This document shows, piece after piece, positions 17,701 through 25,560 of a stretch of 53,321 bases of DNA. The DNA lies in NCBI GenBank assembly GCA_035642095.1, contig DASQTB010000063.1, forward strand, positions 1 through 53,321. The letters are read 5' to 3'. The stretch comes from DASQTB01 sp035642095. Lineage in GTDB: Bacteria > Actinomycetota > UBA4738 > CALAEC01. The position numbers were made by a program, and so were the translations under genes. The notes under the pieces were generated by a model. It had not been told where the DNA came from, did no database searches, and worked only from the letters and a program-made list of their open reading frames with translations. The stretch's first letter is position 1, and each line of letters begins with the position of its first letter.

Positions 17701-18342
17701 GTGTTCGAGCGCTTCTCCGACCGGGCCCGACGCGTCGTCGTCCTGGCGCAGGAAGAGGCCAGGATGCTGAACCACAACTACATCGGAACGGAGCACATCC
17801 TCCTCGGCCTGGTCCGGGAGGGAGAGGGCGTGGCCGCCAAGGTCCTGACCGGCGTGGGGATCGATCTGGAGGATGTCCGCCGGGAGGTCGAGGAGATGAT
17901 CGGTCAGGGCCGGTCGGAGTCGACCGGGCAGATTCCGTTCTCGCCTCGGGCCAAGAAGGTCCTGGAGCACTCGCTCCGGGAGGCCCTTCAGCTGGGTCAC
18001 AACTACATCGGCACCGAGCACATCCTGCTGGGGCTGGCTCGGGAGGGGGAGGGAGTCGGCGCCCAGGTGCTGAGGAAGCGCGGCGCCACGCTGGATGGGG
18101 TTCGAGCCGAGGTCGTCTCCCTCCTGAGCGGCGAGGTCGGCGGATCGAGGGAGGCCGCTTCGACCCCTCCGGGCGAACCGGCCTGGCACGAGGAGCCCTG
18201 CTGTCCCCGCTGCCGGGCCCGGCTCAGCGAGACGGCCCTCTATCGGGTCCTGGACGTGGCGCCGGCCGGGGAAGGAGAGGCCCGGGCGGTGACGTTCGCC
18301 TTCTGCCGGAGCTGCGGGGCGTGGCTGGGCACCCTGGCCTGA
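17701..18342 (+). CDS. double Clp-N domain protein with C-terminal zinc ribbon (no ATPase)
   Basis: The 213-residue protein begins MFERFSDRARRVVVLAQEEA, nearly the start of actinobacterial ClpC1. Both halves of the Clp-N repeat are intact (HNYIGTEHILLGL at 25-37 and 100-112). Then the AAA+ modules are absent: after a linker (about 146-163) comes a zinc ribbon with CPRC (168-171) and CRSC (202-205). In ClpC1 this N domain binds adaptors, phospho-arginine proteins and antibiotics such as cyclomarin. The free-standing M. tuberculosis ClpC2 also carries such a domain. The protein may be an adaptor, decoy or antitoxin-like sponge for ClpC partners; the zinc ribbon could add a second binding surface. 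Function inferred only. Confidence 0.85.
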   Translation: MFERFSDRARRVVVLAQEEARMLNHNYIGTEHILLGLVREGEGVAAKVLTGVGIDLEDVRREVEEMIGQGRSESTGQIPFSPRAKKVLEHSLREALQLGHNYIGTEHILLGLAREGEGVGAQVLRKRGATLDGVRAEVVSLLSGEVGGSREAASTPPGEPAWHEEPCCPRCRARLSETALYRVLDVAPAGEGEARAVTFAFCRSCGAWLGTLA

Positions 18343-18370
18343 TCGCTTGAGCCGATCCCCGGAGACCCCG

Positions 18371-19609
18371 ATGATGGGGCGAATCATGCGAAGACTGCCG
18401 TTGGTAGTGGCTTTGGTGGCGGCCCTCGTGGCGCCGTCCTCTCCGGCTCGGCCGGGCTCGGATCCGGCCGACCTCGCTCCGTACCGCGGCCTGGGCACGT
18501 GGGTCGACCTGTTCGAGCAGAGGGCCTGGCGACGGCCGGGAGCGGCCGTAGCCGACATGGCCAACCACGGCGTGCGAACCCTCTACCTGGAGACCTCGAA
18601 CTACTCGCAGCGCCGGGCCATCGTCGATCCCGCCCGGGTGGCCCGGTTCGTGGAGGCGGCGCACGCCCGAGGCATGGACGCGGTGGCCTGGTACCTTCCC
18701 GGCTTCGACCGCCTCCGCCGCGACCTCCGCCGGTCGATGCGGGCCATCGCCTTCCGCACGCCCTCCGGCCAGGCGTTCGACTCGTTCGCCCTCGACATCG
18801 AGGCCAGCATCGTCGACCCGGCGTCGAAGCGAACGAAGCGCTTGCTGACCCTGTCGCGGCGGATCCGGGGCCGAATCGGTCCGGCGTACCCGCTGGGGGC
18901 GATCATCCCCTCGCCGTACCGGATGGATCGGGGAAAAACCTGGCCCGGCTTCCCCTACCACCCACTGGCCGAGATCTATGACGTGTTCCTCCCGATGAGC
19001 TACTACACGTTCCACGTCGGAGGTGAGATGCCGGCCCACGACGAGGTCGCGGCCAGCATCCCGATCATCCGGGAGCGCACCGGTGATCCGAGCGTGCCGA
19101 TCCACGTCATCGGAGGGATCGCCGACGCCTCATCGGGCCCGGAGACGCGCGGGTTCGTCCGCTCGGCTCGGGAGCATGGTGTCCTGGGGGCCAGCCTGTA
19201 CAACTGGTCTCTGACCAGGGATCACGACTGGACCGAGCTCCGCCAGGTGCCGGTCAACCAGCCGCAGGCCCCGCCGCTGCCGGCGGCGCTGCCCTTCCCC
19301 GACGCGCTGGGCTACCTCCCGGGTGGCGACCGGACTCATGCCGAGGAGGTCTTCTTCACGGCCGGCCCCCTGCTCGGGAGCAGGGTCCTCTCGTTCGAGG
19401 TGTTCGGGCCGGCCACCGGAACCGTGCAGGTCCTGGTGAACTGGGAGCCGGTGGCCTCGATCCAGCCGGCCGATGGGTGGGGAGCGGTGAGCGTGGCGGT
19501 TCCGGATGAGCACCTCCGGGATGCTCGGTCGAACGTCGTCGGGTTCGTGTCCTCCGAGCACCACCCGGCCTGGACCGAGTGGGGCGTTCGGGTGGTCGCT
19601 CTGGCCTGA
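18371..19609 (+). CDS. secreted glycoside-hydrolase-like TIM-barrel protein
   Basis: The 412-residue protein has a signal peptide (MMGRIMRRLP, hydrophobic LVVALVAALVA, cleavage near SPA). The body reads like a distant glycosidase barrel: GLGTWVDLFE, TLYLETSNY, MDAVAWYLPGF, FDSFALDIEAS (acidic pair DIE on a strand end), LGAIIPSPYRM, YDVFLPMSYYTF and GASLYNWS. A C-terminal beta-rich region from about 310 may be a carbohydrate- or wall-binding domain. Function not assigned; carbohydrate binding or hydrolysis outside the cell is likely. Start ATG 18371 is preceded by GGAGA (18361-18365); TTG 18347 is an upstream alternative. Confidence 0.72.
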   Translation: MMGRIMRRLPLVVALVAALVAPSSPARPGSDPADLAPYRGLGTWVDLFEQRAWRRPGAAVADMANHGVRTLYLETSNYSQRRAIVDPARVARFVEAAHARGMDAVAWYLPGFDRLRRDLRRSMRAIAFRTPSGQAFDSFALDIEASIVDPASKRTKRLLTLSRRIRGRIGPAYPLGAIIPSPYRMDRGKTWPGFPYHPLAEIYDVFLPMSYYTFHVGGEMPAHDEVAASIPIIRERTGDPSVPIHVIGGIADASSGPETRGFVRSAREHGVLGASLYNWSLTRDHDWTELRQVPVNQPQAPPLPAALPFPDALGYLPGGDRTHAEEVFFTAGPLLGSRVLSFEVFGPATGTVQVLVNWEPVASIQPADGWGAVSVAVPDEHLRDARSNVVGFVSSEHHPAWTEWGVRVVALA

Positions 19610-19635
19610 GGAGTGTTTGGCGACCCCCTGCCGAA

Positions 19636-19667
19636 TAACCTACCCTTGGGTAACCGACAAGGGGAGG
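19636..19667 (+). promoter_or_regulatory. promoter/operator region of ccr
   Basis: A TAACCT hexamer (19636-19641) abuts a short inverted repeat TACCC-TT-GGGTA (19641-19652), and a strong Shine-Dalgarno (GGGGAGG, 19661-19667) precedes GTG 19671. The repeat overlaps the presumed transcription start and could be an operator or a small 5'-UTR hairpin. Confidence 0.4.
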
Positions 19668-19670
19668 TCC

Positions 19671-20921
19671 GTGGCCGGGCATCCGTACGACATCGGCGAG
19701 ATCCCGCCCCTCGGCGAGATCCCGCCCCTCGGCGAGGTGCCGGACCGGATGCCGGCCCACCTGATCCGCCCCGAGCGGTTCGGTGAGCCGAGCGAGGCTT
19801 TCCGGATCGAGATCGTCGACGTGCCGGACGTCGGGCCGGCCGACGCGCTGGTCCTGGTCATGGCGGCGGGGATCAACTACAACAACGTATGGGCCGCCCG
19901 AGGCGTGCCGGTCGACGTCTGCACGATCCACGAGAAGCTCGGCGAGCCGGCCGCCTTCCACATCGGTGGCTCGGACGCCTCCGGGATCGTCTACGCGATC
20001 GGGGAGAACGTGTCGAACGTCTCGGTGGGCGATCACGTCGTCATCCACTGCGGCCAGTGGGATCGCGACGCGGATGCCCTCGATGATCCGATGCTCCATC
20101 CCTCGTTCCGGATCTGGGGATACGAGTCGAACTGGGGATCGTTCGCTCAGTTCACCAGGGTCCAGGCCCATCAGTGTCTCCCCAAGGCGCCCCAGCTCAC
20201 CTGGGAGCAGGCCGCGGCGCCGACCCTGGTTGGAGCCACCGCATATCGCATGCTGCTCGGGTGGCCGCCTCACGTCGTCGGGGACGGCGATCCTGTTCTG
20301 GTGTGGGGTGGCGCCGGCGGTCTGGGGTCGATGGCCATCCAGATCGTCCGGGAGCTCGGAGGCCGGGCCGTGGCCGTGGTCTCATCCGAGGACAAGGCCG
20401 AGTTCTGCCGGAAGCTGGGCGCGGTCGGGGTGATCGACCGGCGGCGGTTCGACCACTGGGGGGTTCCTCCGCACTGGCAGGACGCCGCCTACCGGGCATG
20501 GCTCGACGGAGCCCGCGCCTTCGGCCAGGCCTTCTTCGAGGCGCTAGGGGAGAAACGGTCCCCCCGGATCGTGTTCGAGCACCCCGGGGAAGACACCGTG
20601 CCCACATCGATCTTCATGTGCGACAGCGGCGGGATGGTGGTGATCTGTGCGGGGACGACCGGCTACCATGCCGTCTCCGACCTCCGGTACCTCTGGATGC
20701 GGCAGAAGCGGCTCCAGGGGTCCCACTTCGCCAACGACGAGCAGTCCGCGGCCTTCAACCGTCTGGTGATAGACGGACGGGTCGACCCGTGCCTGTCGCG
20801 GACGTTCTCGTTCGACGAGATCCCCACGGCGCACCAGCTCATGTCGGAGAACGCACACCCGGAGGGCAACATGGCCGCCCTGGTCTCGGCCCCGCGAGAG
20901 GGGCTCACCGACCTTCCCTAA
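19671..20921 (+). CDS. ccr: crotonyl-CoA carboxylase/reductase
   Basis: The 416-residue medium-chain reductase shows the Ccr signatures: GINYNNVWAARG, HIGGSDASGIVYAIG, RIWGYESNWGSFAQ, the NADPH loop WGGAGGLGS (212-220), IVFEHPGEDT, RYLWMRQKRLQGSHFAND. Known role: NADPH- and CO2-dependent reductive carboxylation of crotonyl-CoA to ethylmalonyl-CoA. The residues forming the CO2 pocket in characterised Ccr (Asn, Phe-Glu pair, His) are here NYNNVW, Tyr151-Glu152 and His352, so the Phe is Tyr. The extreme N-terminus contains a tandem repeat (GEIPPL twice). It is shorter than the 445-residue Streptomyces enzymes, mainly at the N-terminus. It pairs metabolically with meaA and mce in this window. Confidence 0.9.
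   Translation: MAGHPYDIGEIPPLGEIPPLGEVPDRMPAHLIRPERFGEPSEAFRIEIVDVPDVGPADALVLVMAAGINYNNVWAARGVPVDVCTIHEKLGEPAAFHIGGSDASGIVYAIGENVSNVSVGDHVVIHCGQWDRDADALDDPMLHPSFRIWGYESNWGSFAQFTRVQAHQCLPKAPQLTWEQAAAPTLVGATAYRMLLGWPPHVVGDGDPVLVWGGAGGLGSMAIQIVRELGGRAVAVVSSEDKAEFCRKLGAVGVIDRRRFDHWGVPPHWQDAAYRAWLDGARAFGQAFFEALGEKRSPRIVFEHPGEDTVPTSIFMCDSGGMVVICAGTTGYHAVSDLRYLWMRQKRLQGSHFANDEQSAAFNRLVIDGRVDPCLSRTFSFDEIPTAHQLMSENAHPEGNMAALVSAPREGLTDLP
19695..19736 (+). repeat. 18-nt tandem repeat inside the ccr 5' coding region
   Basis: The unit GGCGAGATCCCGCCCCTC occurs twice in full (19695-19712, 19713-19730) followed by a partial copy. It encodes repeated GEIPPL. Being a multiple of 3, copy change would alter length without a frameshift. 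Confidence 0.85.
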
Positions 20922-20952
20922 CGGGCTCGGCCGACGCCGTCTCCCGGCGCCG

Positions 20953-20958
20953 TAGGAT
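20953..20958 (+). promoter_or_regulatory. putative -10 element (TAGGAT) for the sarcosine-oxidase-like gene
   Basis: TAGGAT ends 6 nt before GTG 20965 in a 43-nt gap; leaderless transcription is inferred. Confidence 0.45.
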
Positions 20959-20964
20959 GCGCCC

Positions 20965-21999
20965 GTGCGGCGGGCGGAAGTCGTGGTCGTCGGGGCCGGG
21001 GTCATGGGGTCGGCCGCGGCCGCGGCCCTGGCGGGGGCCGGTCGGGACGTGGTGGTGCTGGAACGGTTCCGGCTGGGACACGACCGGGGGAGCAGCCACG
21101 GGCGCTCTCGCATCTTCCGCTTCTCCTACGGCGAGCGCCGGTACGTGCGGATGGCCATGGAGGCGCTGCCGATGTGGCGCGAGCTCGAGGAGCGCGCCGG
21201 AGAGGTGGTCCTCCGGACCACCGGAGGCCTCGACCTGGGCGGCGGGGTGAAGGAGCATGCCTCGGCCCTGGAGGCCGAGGGGGCGGAGTTCGAGGTCCTC
21301 GACGAGGCCCAGGCCGGTCGGCGGTTTCCGTTCGTGACCTTCCCGCCTGGGCCGGCGCTGTTTCAGCCGGATGCCGGCGTGCTGCTGGCGGATCGGGCCC
21401 TGGTCGCGTTCCAGCGAATGGTCGTCCGGGACGGCGGCGAGCTCTTCGAGCGACGCCCGGCTCGATCGGTCATCGCCGACGGCCGGGCCGCCGTGGTGGA
21501 GACGGACGCGGAGACCTACCGGGCCGACGTGGTCGTGGTGACGTCCGGTGGCTGGGTCCGGGATCTCCTCACGCCGGCGGGGATCGTCGTGCCGGTCACG
21601 CCGACCCGAGAGACGATCGCCTACTTCGCCCTGGACGAGGCGCTACCAGTTCCAGCGATCGTGGAGTGGAACCGGCCGGCCGGGTACGCCCTCCGCAGCC
21701 CGGGTCAGGGGATCAAGGCCGGCCAGCACGGGACGGGACCGGAGACGGATCCGAACGAGGAGGGCTCGGTCCGTGACGAAACGGTGGCCCGCGTGGCGGA
21801 CTGGGTGCGGAGACGGTTCCCCGACGCCGATCCCGAGCCCCACCTCGCCGAGACGTGCATCTACACCAGCACTGCGGACGAGTCCTTCGTCCTGGAACGC
21901 CACGGTCCGGTCGTGGTCGGCTCGGCCTGCAGTGGGCACGGTTTCAAGTTCGCCCCCTGGATCGGCCGGAAGCTCGCCGTCCTGGCCGGCCGGGCCTAG
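20965..21999 (+). CDS. monomeric sarcosine oxidase / N-methyl amino acid oxidase family flavoprotein
   Basis: The 344-residue DAO-superfamily protein has the FAD motif VVVGAGVMGSAAA (7-19), the SHGRSRIFRFSYGE segment typical of MSOX/MTOX, and C-terminal CSGHGFKFAPWIG. Cys298 in ETCIYTSTADESFVLE is placed like the cysteine that carries covalent FAD in monomeric sarcosine oxidase. Probable reaction: oxidative N-demethylation of a secondary amine giving formaldehyde and H2O2; the exact substrate is unknown and the chain is somewhat shorter than MSOX (about 385-390). Its stop overlaps the stop of the convergent mce gene in CTAG. Confidence 0.85.
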   Translation: MRRAEVVVVGAGVMGSAAAAALAGAGRDVVVLERFRLGHDRGSSHGRSRIFRFSYGERRYVRMAMEALPMWRELEERAGEVVLRTTGGLDLGGGVKEHASALEAEGAEFEVLDEAQAGRRFPFVTFPPGPALFQPDAGVLLADRALVAFQRMVVRDGGELFERRPARSVIADGRAAVVETDAETYRADVVVVTSGGWVRDLLTPAGIVVPVTPTRETIAYFALDEALPVPAIVEWNRPAGYALRSPGQGIKAGQHGTGPETDPNEEGSVRDETVARVADWVRRRFPDADPEPHLAETCIYTSTADESFVLERHGPVVVGSACSGHGFKFAPWIGRKLAVLAGRA

Positions 22000-22403
22000 G
22001 GTGCCGGTTCCTCGACCAGCTCCACCAGGACGCCGCCGAACCCTTTCGGGTGAACGAAGGCGACCGTCGTTCCCCGGGAACCGCGTCGGGGCGACCGGTC
22101 GACCATGGGGATGCCCATCGCTTCGAACCGGGTCAGCGTGGCCGCGACGTCGTCGACGCGGTAGCCGACGTGATGCACACCGCCTCCCCGCCTCGCCAGG
22201 AACCTGCCCACCGGCGTGTCGGGCCCGAGGGCCCGGAGGAGCTGGATGAAGGATGTGCCCACCTGGAACAGCACCTCCTCCACACCCTGGTCCTCGATCG
22301 TCTCCCGGTGGGTGGGTTCGATCCCGAAGGCGCGGCGGTAGTGTTCCACCGCGCCGTCCAGATCGCCCGTGGCGATGCCGACGTGATCGAGGTTCTCCAG
22401 CAC
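21996..22403 (-). CDS. mce: methylmalonyl-CoA epimerase
   Basis: The 135-residue vicinal-oxygen-chelate protein is of the usual length for this enzyme. The first beta-alpha-beta-beta-beta module begins LENLDHVGIATGDLDGAVEHY and the second begins GGGVHHVGYRVDDVAATL; DHVGIA, HHVGYRV and LVELVE supply the expected metal ligands (His, His, Glu). It interconverts (2S)- and (2R)-methylmalonyl-CoA and, in several bacteria, also epimerises ethylmalonyl-CoA, which would link Ccr and MeaA here. GTG 22403 lies 7 nt downstream of a TATCTG-like hexamer, consistent with a leaderless start. Divergent from the ftsH-like gene. Confidence 0.88.
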   Translation of the reverse strand: MLENLDHVGIATGDLDGAVEHYRRAFGIEPTHRETIEDQGVEEVLFQVGTSFIQLLRALGPDTPVGRFLARRGGGVHHVGYRVDDVAATLTRFEAMGIPMVDRSPRRGSRGTTVAFVHPKGFGGVLVELVEEPAP

Positions 22404-22530
22404 TGTCGGCCAGATAGCGTACCCGGGCCTACGGTGAGGTGCCGGTGGCTCTCCCCTGGGTATGAGATCAAATAAGCTCCTGCCCGCCCGGACAGAGCTC
22501 GGTCGGGCGTGCGCCCGTTCCAGGAGGCGG

Positions 22531-24258
22531 ATGGACCGCGACATCGAGTCAGCCGGGTCACGTCGTCCGAGCGAGGCCGCCGCCGGTGGGTCCGTGGCGT
22601 CGGTGCTGGGACGCTCCAAGCTCATCGTGGCCGGACTGGCGGACGTGTCGAGGGTCCGGGAGCGGACCCGGCGCCGTCGGCTCCTCCGCCTGGCCGTCGT
22701 CCTCGCCGGGATCGACGCCCTCCTCTGGTACCGCATCTCGATCGGCGATCCGCTCGGGCCTCCGGGGCTTCCCGAGGGCGCGATCGTTTGGCTTCCCGCC
22801 CTCCTCCTGATCGCCGCGCTGATGCTCGTGATGCTGCTCCCCTTGGGCAGCGGCCGGTCCCCGCACGTCCTGGTCCGCCCCGAGCACATCGAGGTCGGGT
22901 TGGAGGACGTCCGCGGGCTCGACGCTCAGGTCGACGAGGTGATCCGGAGCCTCAACGTGTTCCTCGGCTACTCGACCTTCCGGGAGCGGCTGGGGGGAAA
23001 CCCCCGCCGGGGCATCCTGTTCGAGGGGCCGCCCGGCACCGGCAAGACCTATCTGGCCAGGGCCATGGCCCGGCAGGCCGGCGTGCCGTTCCTGTTCGTC
23101 TCCTCCCCGGCGTTCCAGTCGATGTGGTTCGGGATGACCGGGGCCCGGATCCGGTCGTTCTTCAAGGCGCTTCGCAAGGCCGCCCGGCGCGAGGGCGGGG
23201 CCATCGGCTTCATCGAGGAGATCGACGCCATCGGGTCCGATCGAGGGCCCTCGCCCGGGGGCCAGGGGACCCCCGGTGCCGGCCGGACCGGGCCGGCGGT
23301 CTCGAACATGATGTCGCCCTCCACCGGCGGCATGGTCAACGAGCTGCTCATCCAGATGCAGTCGTTCGATCAGCCGCCGTGGCTCCACAAGATCCGGGAC
23401 CGGTTCGTGGAGTGGATCAACGGCTACCTCCCGGCCGGCCGTCGACTCCGGACGAAGAGGCCGCAGTACCACAACATCCTCCTGATCGCGGCCACCAACC
23501 GCGCCGACGCCCTGGACCCGGCGCTTCTCCGGCCCGGCCGCTTCGACCGGCGGCTGTTCTTCGACCTGCCCACCAAGAAGGGGCGCCGGGACCTGATCGA
23601 CTACTTCCTGGACCGGAAGGCGCACGAGCCCGACCTCGACCGGGACGACCACCGGGAGCGACTGGCCCATGACACGCTGGGCTACACGCCGGTGATGATC
23701 GAGCACCTCTTCGACGAGGCCCTGTTGGTGGCGCTCAAGGGAGGACGGGACGCGATGCGGGTCTCGGACGTGTACGAGGCGAAGCTGGCCGAAGAGGTTG
23801 GTCTGGCCCAGCCGACCACATACACGGAGGGGGAGCGGCTGGCCATCGCCACGCACGAGGCCGGCCACGCCACCGCGGCGTACTTCCTGGGAACGACTCG
23901 GCGCCTCGAGGTCCTGTCGATCATCAAGCGTCGGCAGTCCCTGGGCCTGCTGGCCCACGCGGACCTCGAGGAGCGGTTCACCAAGTCACGGTCGGAACTG
24001 GAGGCCCAGCTGGCCATCTCGCTGGCCGGGATGGCCTCGGAGCAGCTGTTCCTGGGCGAGTCCGGCACCGGGCCGGCGTCCGATCTGGCCGCGGCCACCG
24101 AGGTGGCGGCACTGATGGTCGGCGCCCTCGGCATGACCGGTTCGCTGGCCTCGTTCGAGGCGATCGGGGAGGGCCCGGTCAACGCTCGCAACCTGGTGGC
24201 CAAGGTGCTCGGAGACACCGAGGGAAAGGGTCGGGTCGAGTACCTGCTGGCCGATTAG
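22531..24258 (+). CDS. FtsH-like membrane AAA+ zinc protease, interrupted by an in-frame TAG
   Basis: As read, the protein has 575 residues: two N-terminal membrane segments (about 52-69 and 84-105), an AAA+ module with Walker A GPPGTGKT (166-173), second region of homology RPGRFDRR, then the M41 peptidase domain with zinc motif HEAGH (442-446) and the third-ligand Asp518 (GPASDLAAAT). It is divergent from housekeeping FtsH: Walker B reads FIEEID (227-232), with Glu where Asp is usual, and there is a long insertion before the sensor strand. The TAG at 24256-24258 cuts the final helices, but the same frame stays coding to 24408 (see next feature). ATG 22531 is chosen because AGGAGG (22522-22527) precedes it; ATG 22462 is an in-frame alternative. 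Membrane protein quality control is the family role. Confidence 0.85.
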   Translation: MDRDIESAGSRRPSEAAAGGSVASVLGRSKLIVAGLADVSRVRERTRRRRLLRLAVVLAGIDALLWYRISIGDPLGPPGLPEGAIVWLPALLLIAALMLVMLLPLGSGRSPHVLVRPEHIEVGLEDVRGLDAQVDEVIRSLNVFLGYSTFRERLGGNPRRGILFEGPPGTGKTYLARAMARQAGVPFLFVSSPAFQSMWFGMTGARIRSFFKALRKAARREGGAIGFIEEIDAIGSDRGPSPGGQGTPGAGRTGPAVSNMMSPSTGGMVNELLIQMQSFDQPPWLHKIRDRFVEWINGYLPAGRRLRTKRPQYHNILLIAATNRADALDPALLRPGRFDRRLFFDLPTKKGRRDLIDYFLDRKAHEPDLDRDDHRERLAHDTLGYTPVMIEHLFDEALLVALKGGRDAMRVSDVYEAKLAEEVGLAQPTTYTEGERLAIATHEAGHATAAYFLGTTRRLEVLSIIKRRQSLGLLAHADLEERFTKSRSELEAQLAISLAGMASEQLFLGESGTGPASDLAAATEVAALMVGALGMTGSLASFEAIGEGPVNARNLVAKVLGDTEGKGRVEYLLAD

Positions 24259-24408
24259 AAGCGGCGGGCCGACAAGGTGCTGGAGGAGAACCGGGACGTG
24301 GTGGACGCCCTCAGGCGGGCGCTGATGGAGCGGGACGAGCTCGTCGGCGAGGAGATCAGACGGGTGATCGTGGAGGCCCTGGAGAACCGCCGGACCGCCT
24401 CCATCTGA
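24256..24408 (+). other. in-frame continuation of the ftsH-like gene after TAG
   Basis: The frame of the ftsH-like gene continues for 49 sense codons after the TAG and ends at TGA 24406-24408. The translation (KRRADKVLEENRDVVDALRR, then ALMERDELVGEEIRRVIVEA) matches the terminal helices of the FtsH peptidase domain, where a long amphipathic helix and an L-x-G-E-E-type turn are usual. Nearly every third position is G or C. The end then falls 2 nt from the convergent gene at 24411, like other convergent pairs here. The TAG is therefore a recent nonsense mutation, a sequence error, or a readthrough site. Confidence 0.8.
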
Positions 24409-24410
24409 CC

Positions 24411-25490
24411 TCAGGATTCGATCCCCGTGAGCGCCTCGTCGATCGGAGCGGCCTCGGTCCGCCAGGGGCGATCGGGAAGGATCATTACCGACCCGGTGGC
24501 CAGCGCGGCGACCTTGTCGTCGGCGGTGCGGACCTCCGCCGTGGCCACGGCGATCGTCCGACCCCGATGGACCACGGTGGCCCGGGCCACCAGAGGCCGT
24601 CCGTCGGACGGAACCGGTCGGAGGAAGTTGACCTTCAGGTCCAGCGTGGCCCAGGAGGTTCCGGCCGGAACGGTGGTGTGCACGGAGCCCCCGATCGCGT
24701 GGTCGGCCAGCAGCGCCACGGCTCCCCCGTAGAACGTTCCTCCGGCCGTGCAGAACCACCGGCTGGCCGGGATCGAGCAGGCGAACCGGCCCTCCTCGGC
24801 CTCCAGGTGCTCGCTGCCGACCAGCGTGGCCAGCGGCGGCCTGGGGAGCTCCCTTCGCTGCCAGGCCCGCATCATGTCGAGGCCGCTCATCCGCTCCCAG
24901 GCCTCTGGAGGGAGGACCGCTCCCTCGGACGGACGCTCGAAGGGGTGGGGCGTGCCGTACGTCGGCCACGGGATCGGTCCGTCGGGCGTCGGCGCGTCGG
25001 GGACGCCGAGCGGCATCAGGACGCAACGAGAGGTGGCGTGGGCCAGGAGCCGTCCGGAGGCGTCCTCCACCGTGGCTTCCGACAACCCGAGTGACCGCCC
25101 AGCCTGGATCAGGGTGGCATGGGTGAGGATGTCACCGGCGTCGACCGACGGCGGGCGAAGGAAGTTCAGGGACAGCTCTGAGGTGGCCAGGATCGTCCCG
25201 GGCGGAAGCGTCGAGTAGATCGCCGTGCCGAGGGCCCCGTCCGCGGCGAAGGCCAGCACGCCACCGGTCGGGATCCCCGCCGCCGAACGGAGCCACGGCG
25301 TGGCCGGGAGGCGCCACGTCGATCCGCCCTTCTCGACCTCGACGAGGTGCAGCCCCGTCAGGAAGTAGGCCGGACCATACGGGATCTCCTTGCGCTGGAA
25401 GCGGCGCATCTGCTCGAGGCCCGAGAGGGAGAGCAGGCCGGGGTGGTCGAGGTAGGCGAACGTGCCGCGGACGGGTTCGTCGACGACCAT
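24411..25490 (-). CDS. tandem hotdog-fold acyl-CoA thioesterase (PaaI-like)
   Basis: The 359-residue protein contains two PaaI-type hotdog domains arising from an internal duplication. The first has GIPTGGVLAFAADGALGTAI and ATSELSLNFLRPP; the second has GTFYGGAVALLADHAIGGSV and ATLDLKVNFLRPVP. The catalytic acidic residue region (AADG/LADH) differs between the halves. Known role of the fold: hydrolysis of acyl-CoA thioesters; the substrate is unknown. ATG 25490 lacks a purine-rich Shine-Dalgarno. It is divergent from the thiolase gene, so both may be co-regulated from the 70-nt gap. Confidence 0.78.
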   Translation of the reverse strand: MVVDEPVRGTFAYLDHPGLLSLSGLEQMRRFQRKEIPYGPAYFLTGLHLVEVEKGGSTWRLPATPWLRSAAGIPTGGVLAFAADGALGTAIYSTLPPGTILATSELSLNFLRPPSVDAGDILTHATLIQAGRSLGLSEATVEDASGRLLAHATSRCVLMPLGVPDAPTPDGPIPWPTYGTPHPFERPSEGAVLPPEAWERMSGLDMMRAWQRRELPRPPLATLVGSEHLEAEEGRFACSIPASRWFCTAGGTFYGGAVALLADHAIGGSVHTTVPAGTSWATLDLKVNFLRPVPSDGRPLVARATVVHRGRTIAVATAEVRTADDKVAALATGSVMILPDRPWRTEAAPIDEALTGIES

Positions 25491-25528
25491 ACGGGGAGGA
25501 TACCGGCCGGCCGGCGGAAGGCCGGTCG

Positions 25529-25534
25529 TACAAT
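25529..25534 (+). promoter_or_regulatory. putative -10 element (TACAAT) for the thiolase operon
   Basis: TACAAT is close to the bacterial consensus. It is followed by GAGGAG-type Shine-Dalgarno sequence around 25547-25553 before GTG 25561, so this operon has a conventional short leader. Confidence 0.5.
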
Positions 25535-25560
25535 GAGGAGAGACCACGAGAGGAGCCATC

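Noticed and set aside
24256..24258. TAG as pyrrolysine or genome-wide amber reassignment
   Set aside because: The host protein is not a methylamine methyltransferase, and several intact genes in the window (meaA, amine oxidase, hbd, mce, SpoIID) end with TAG at the expected family length.
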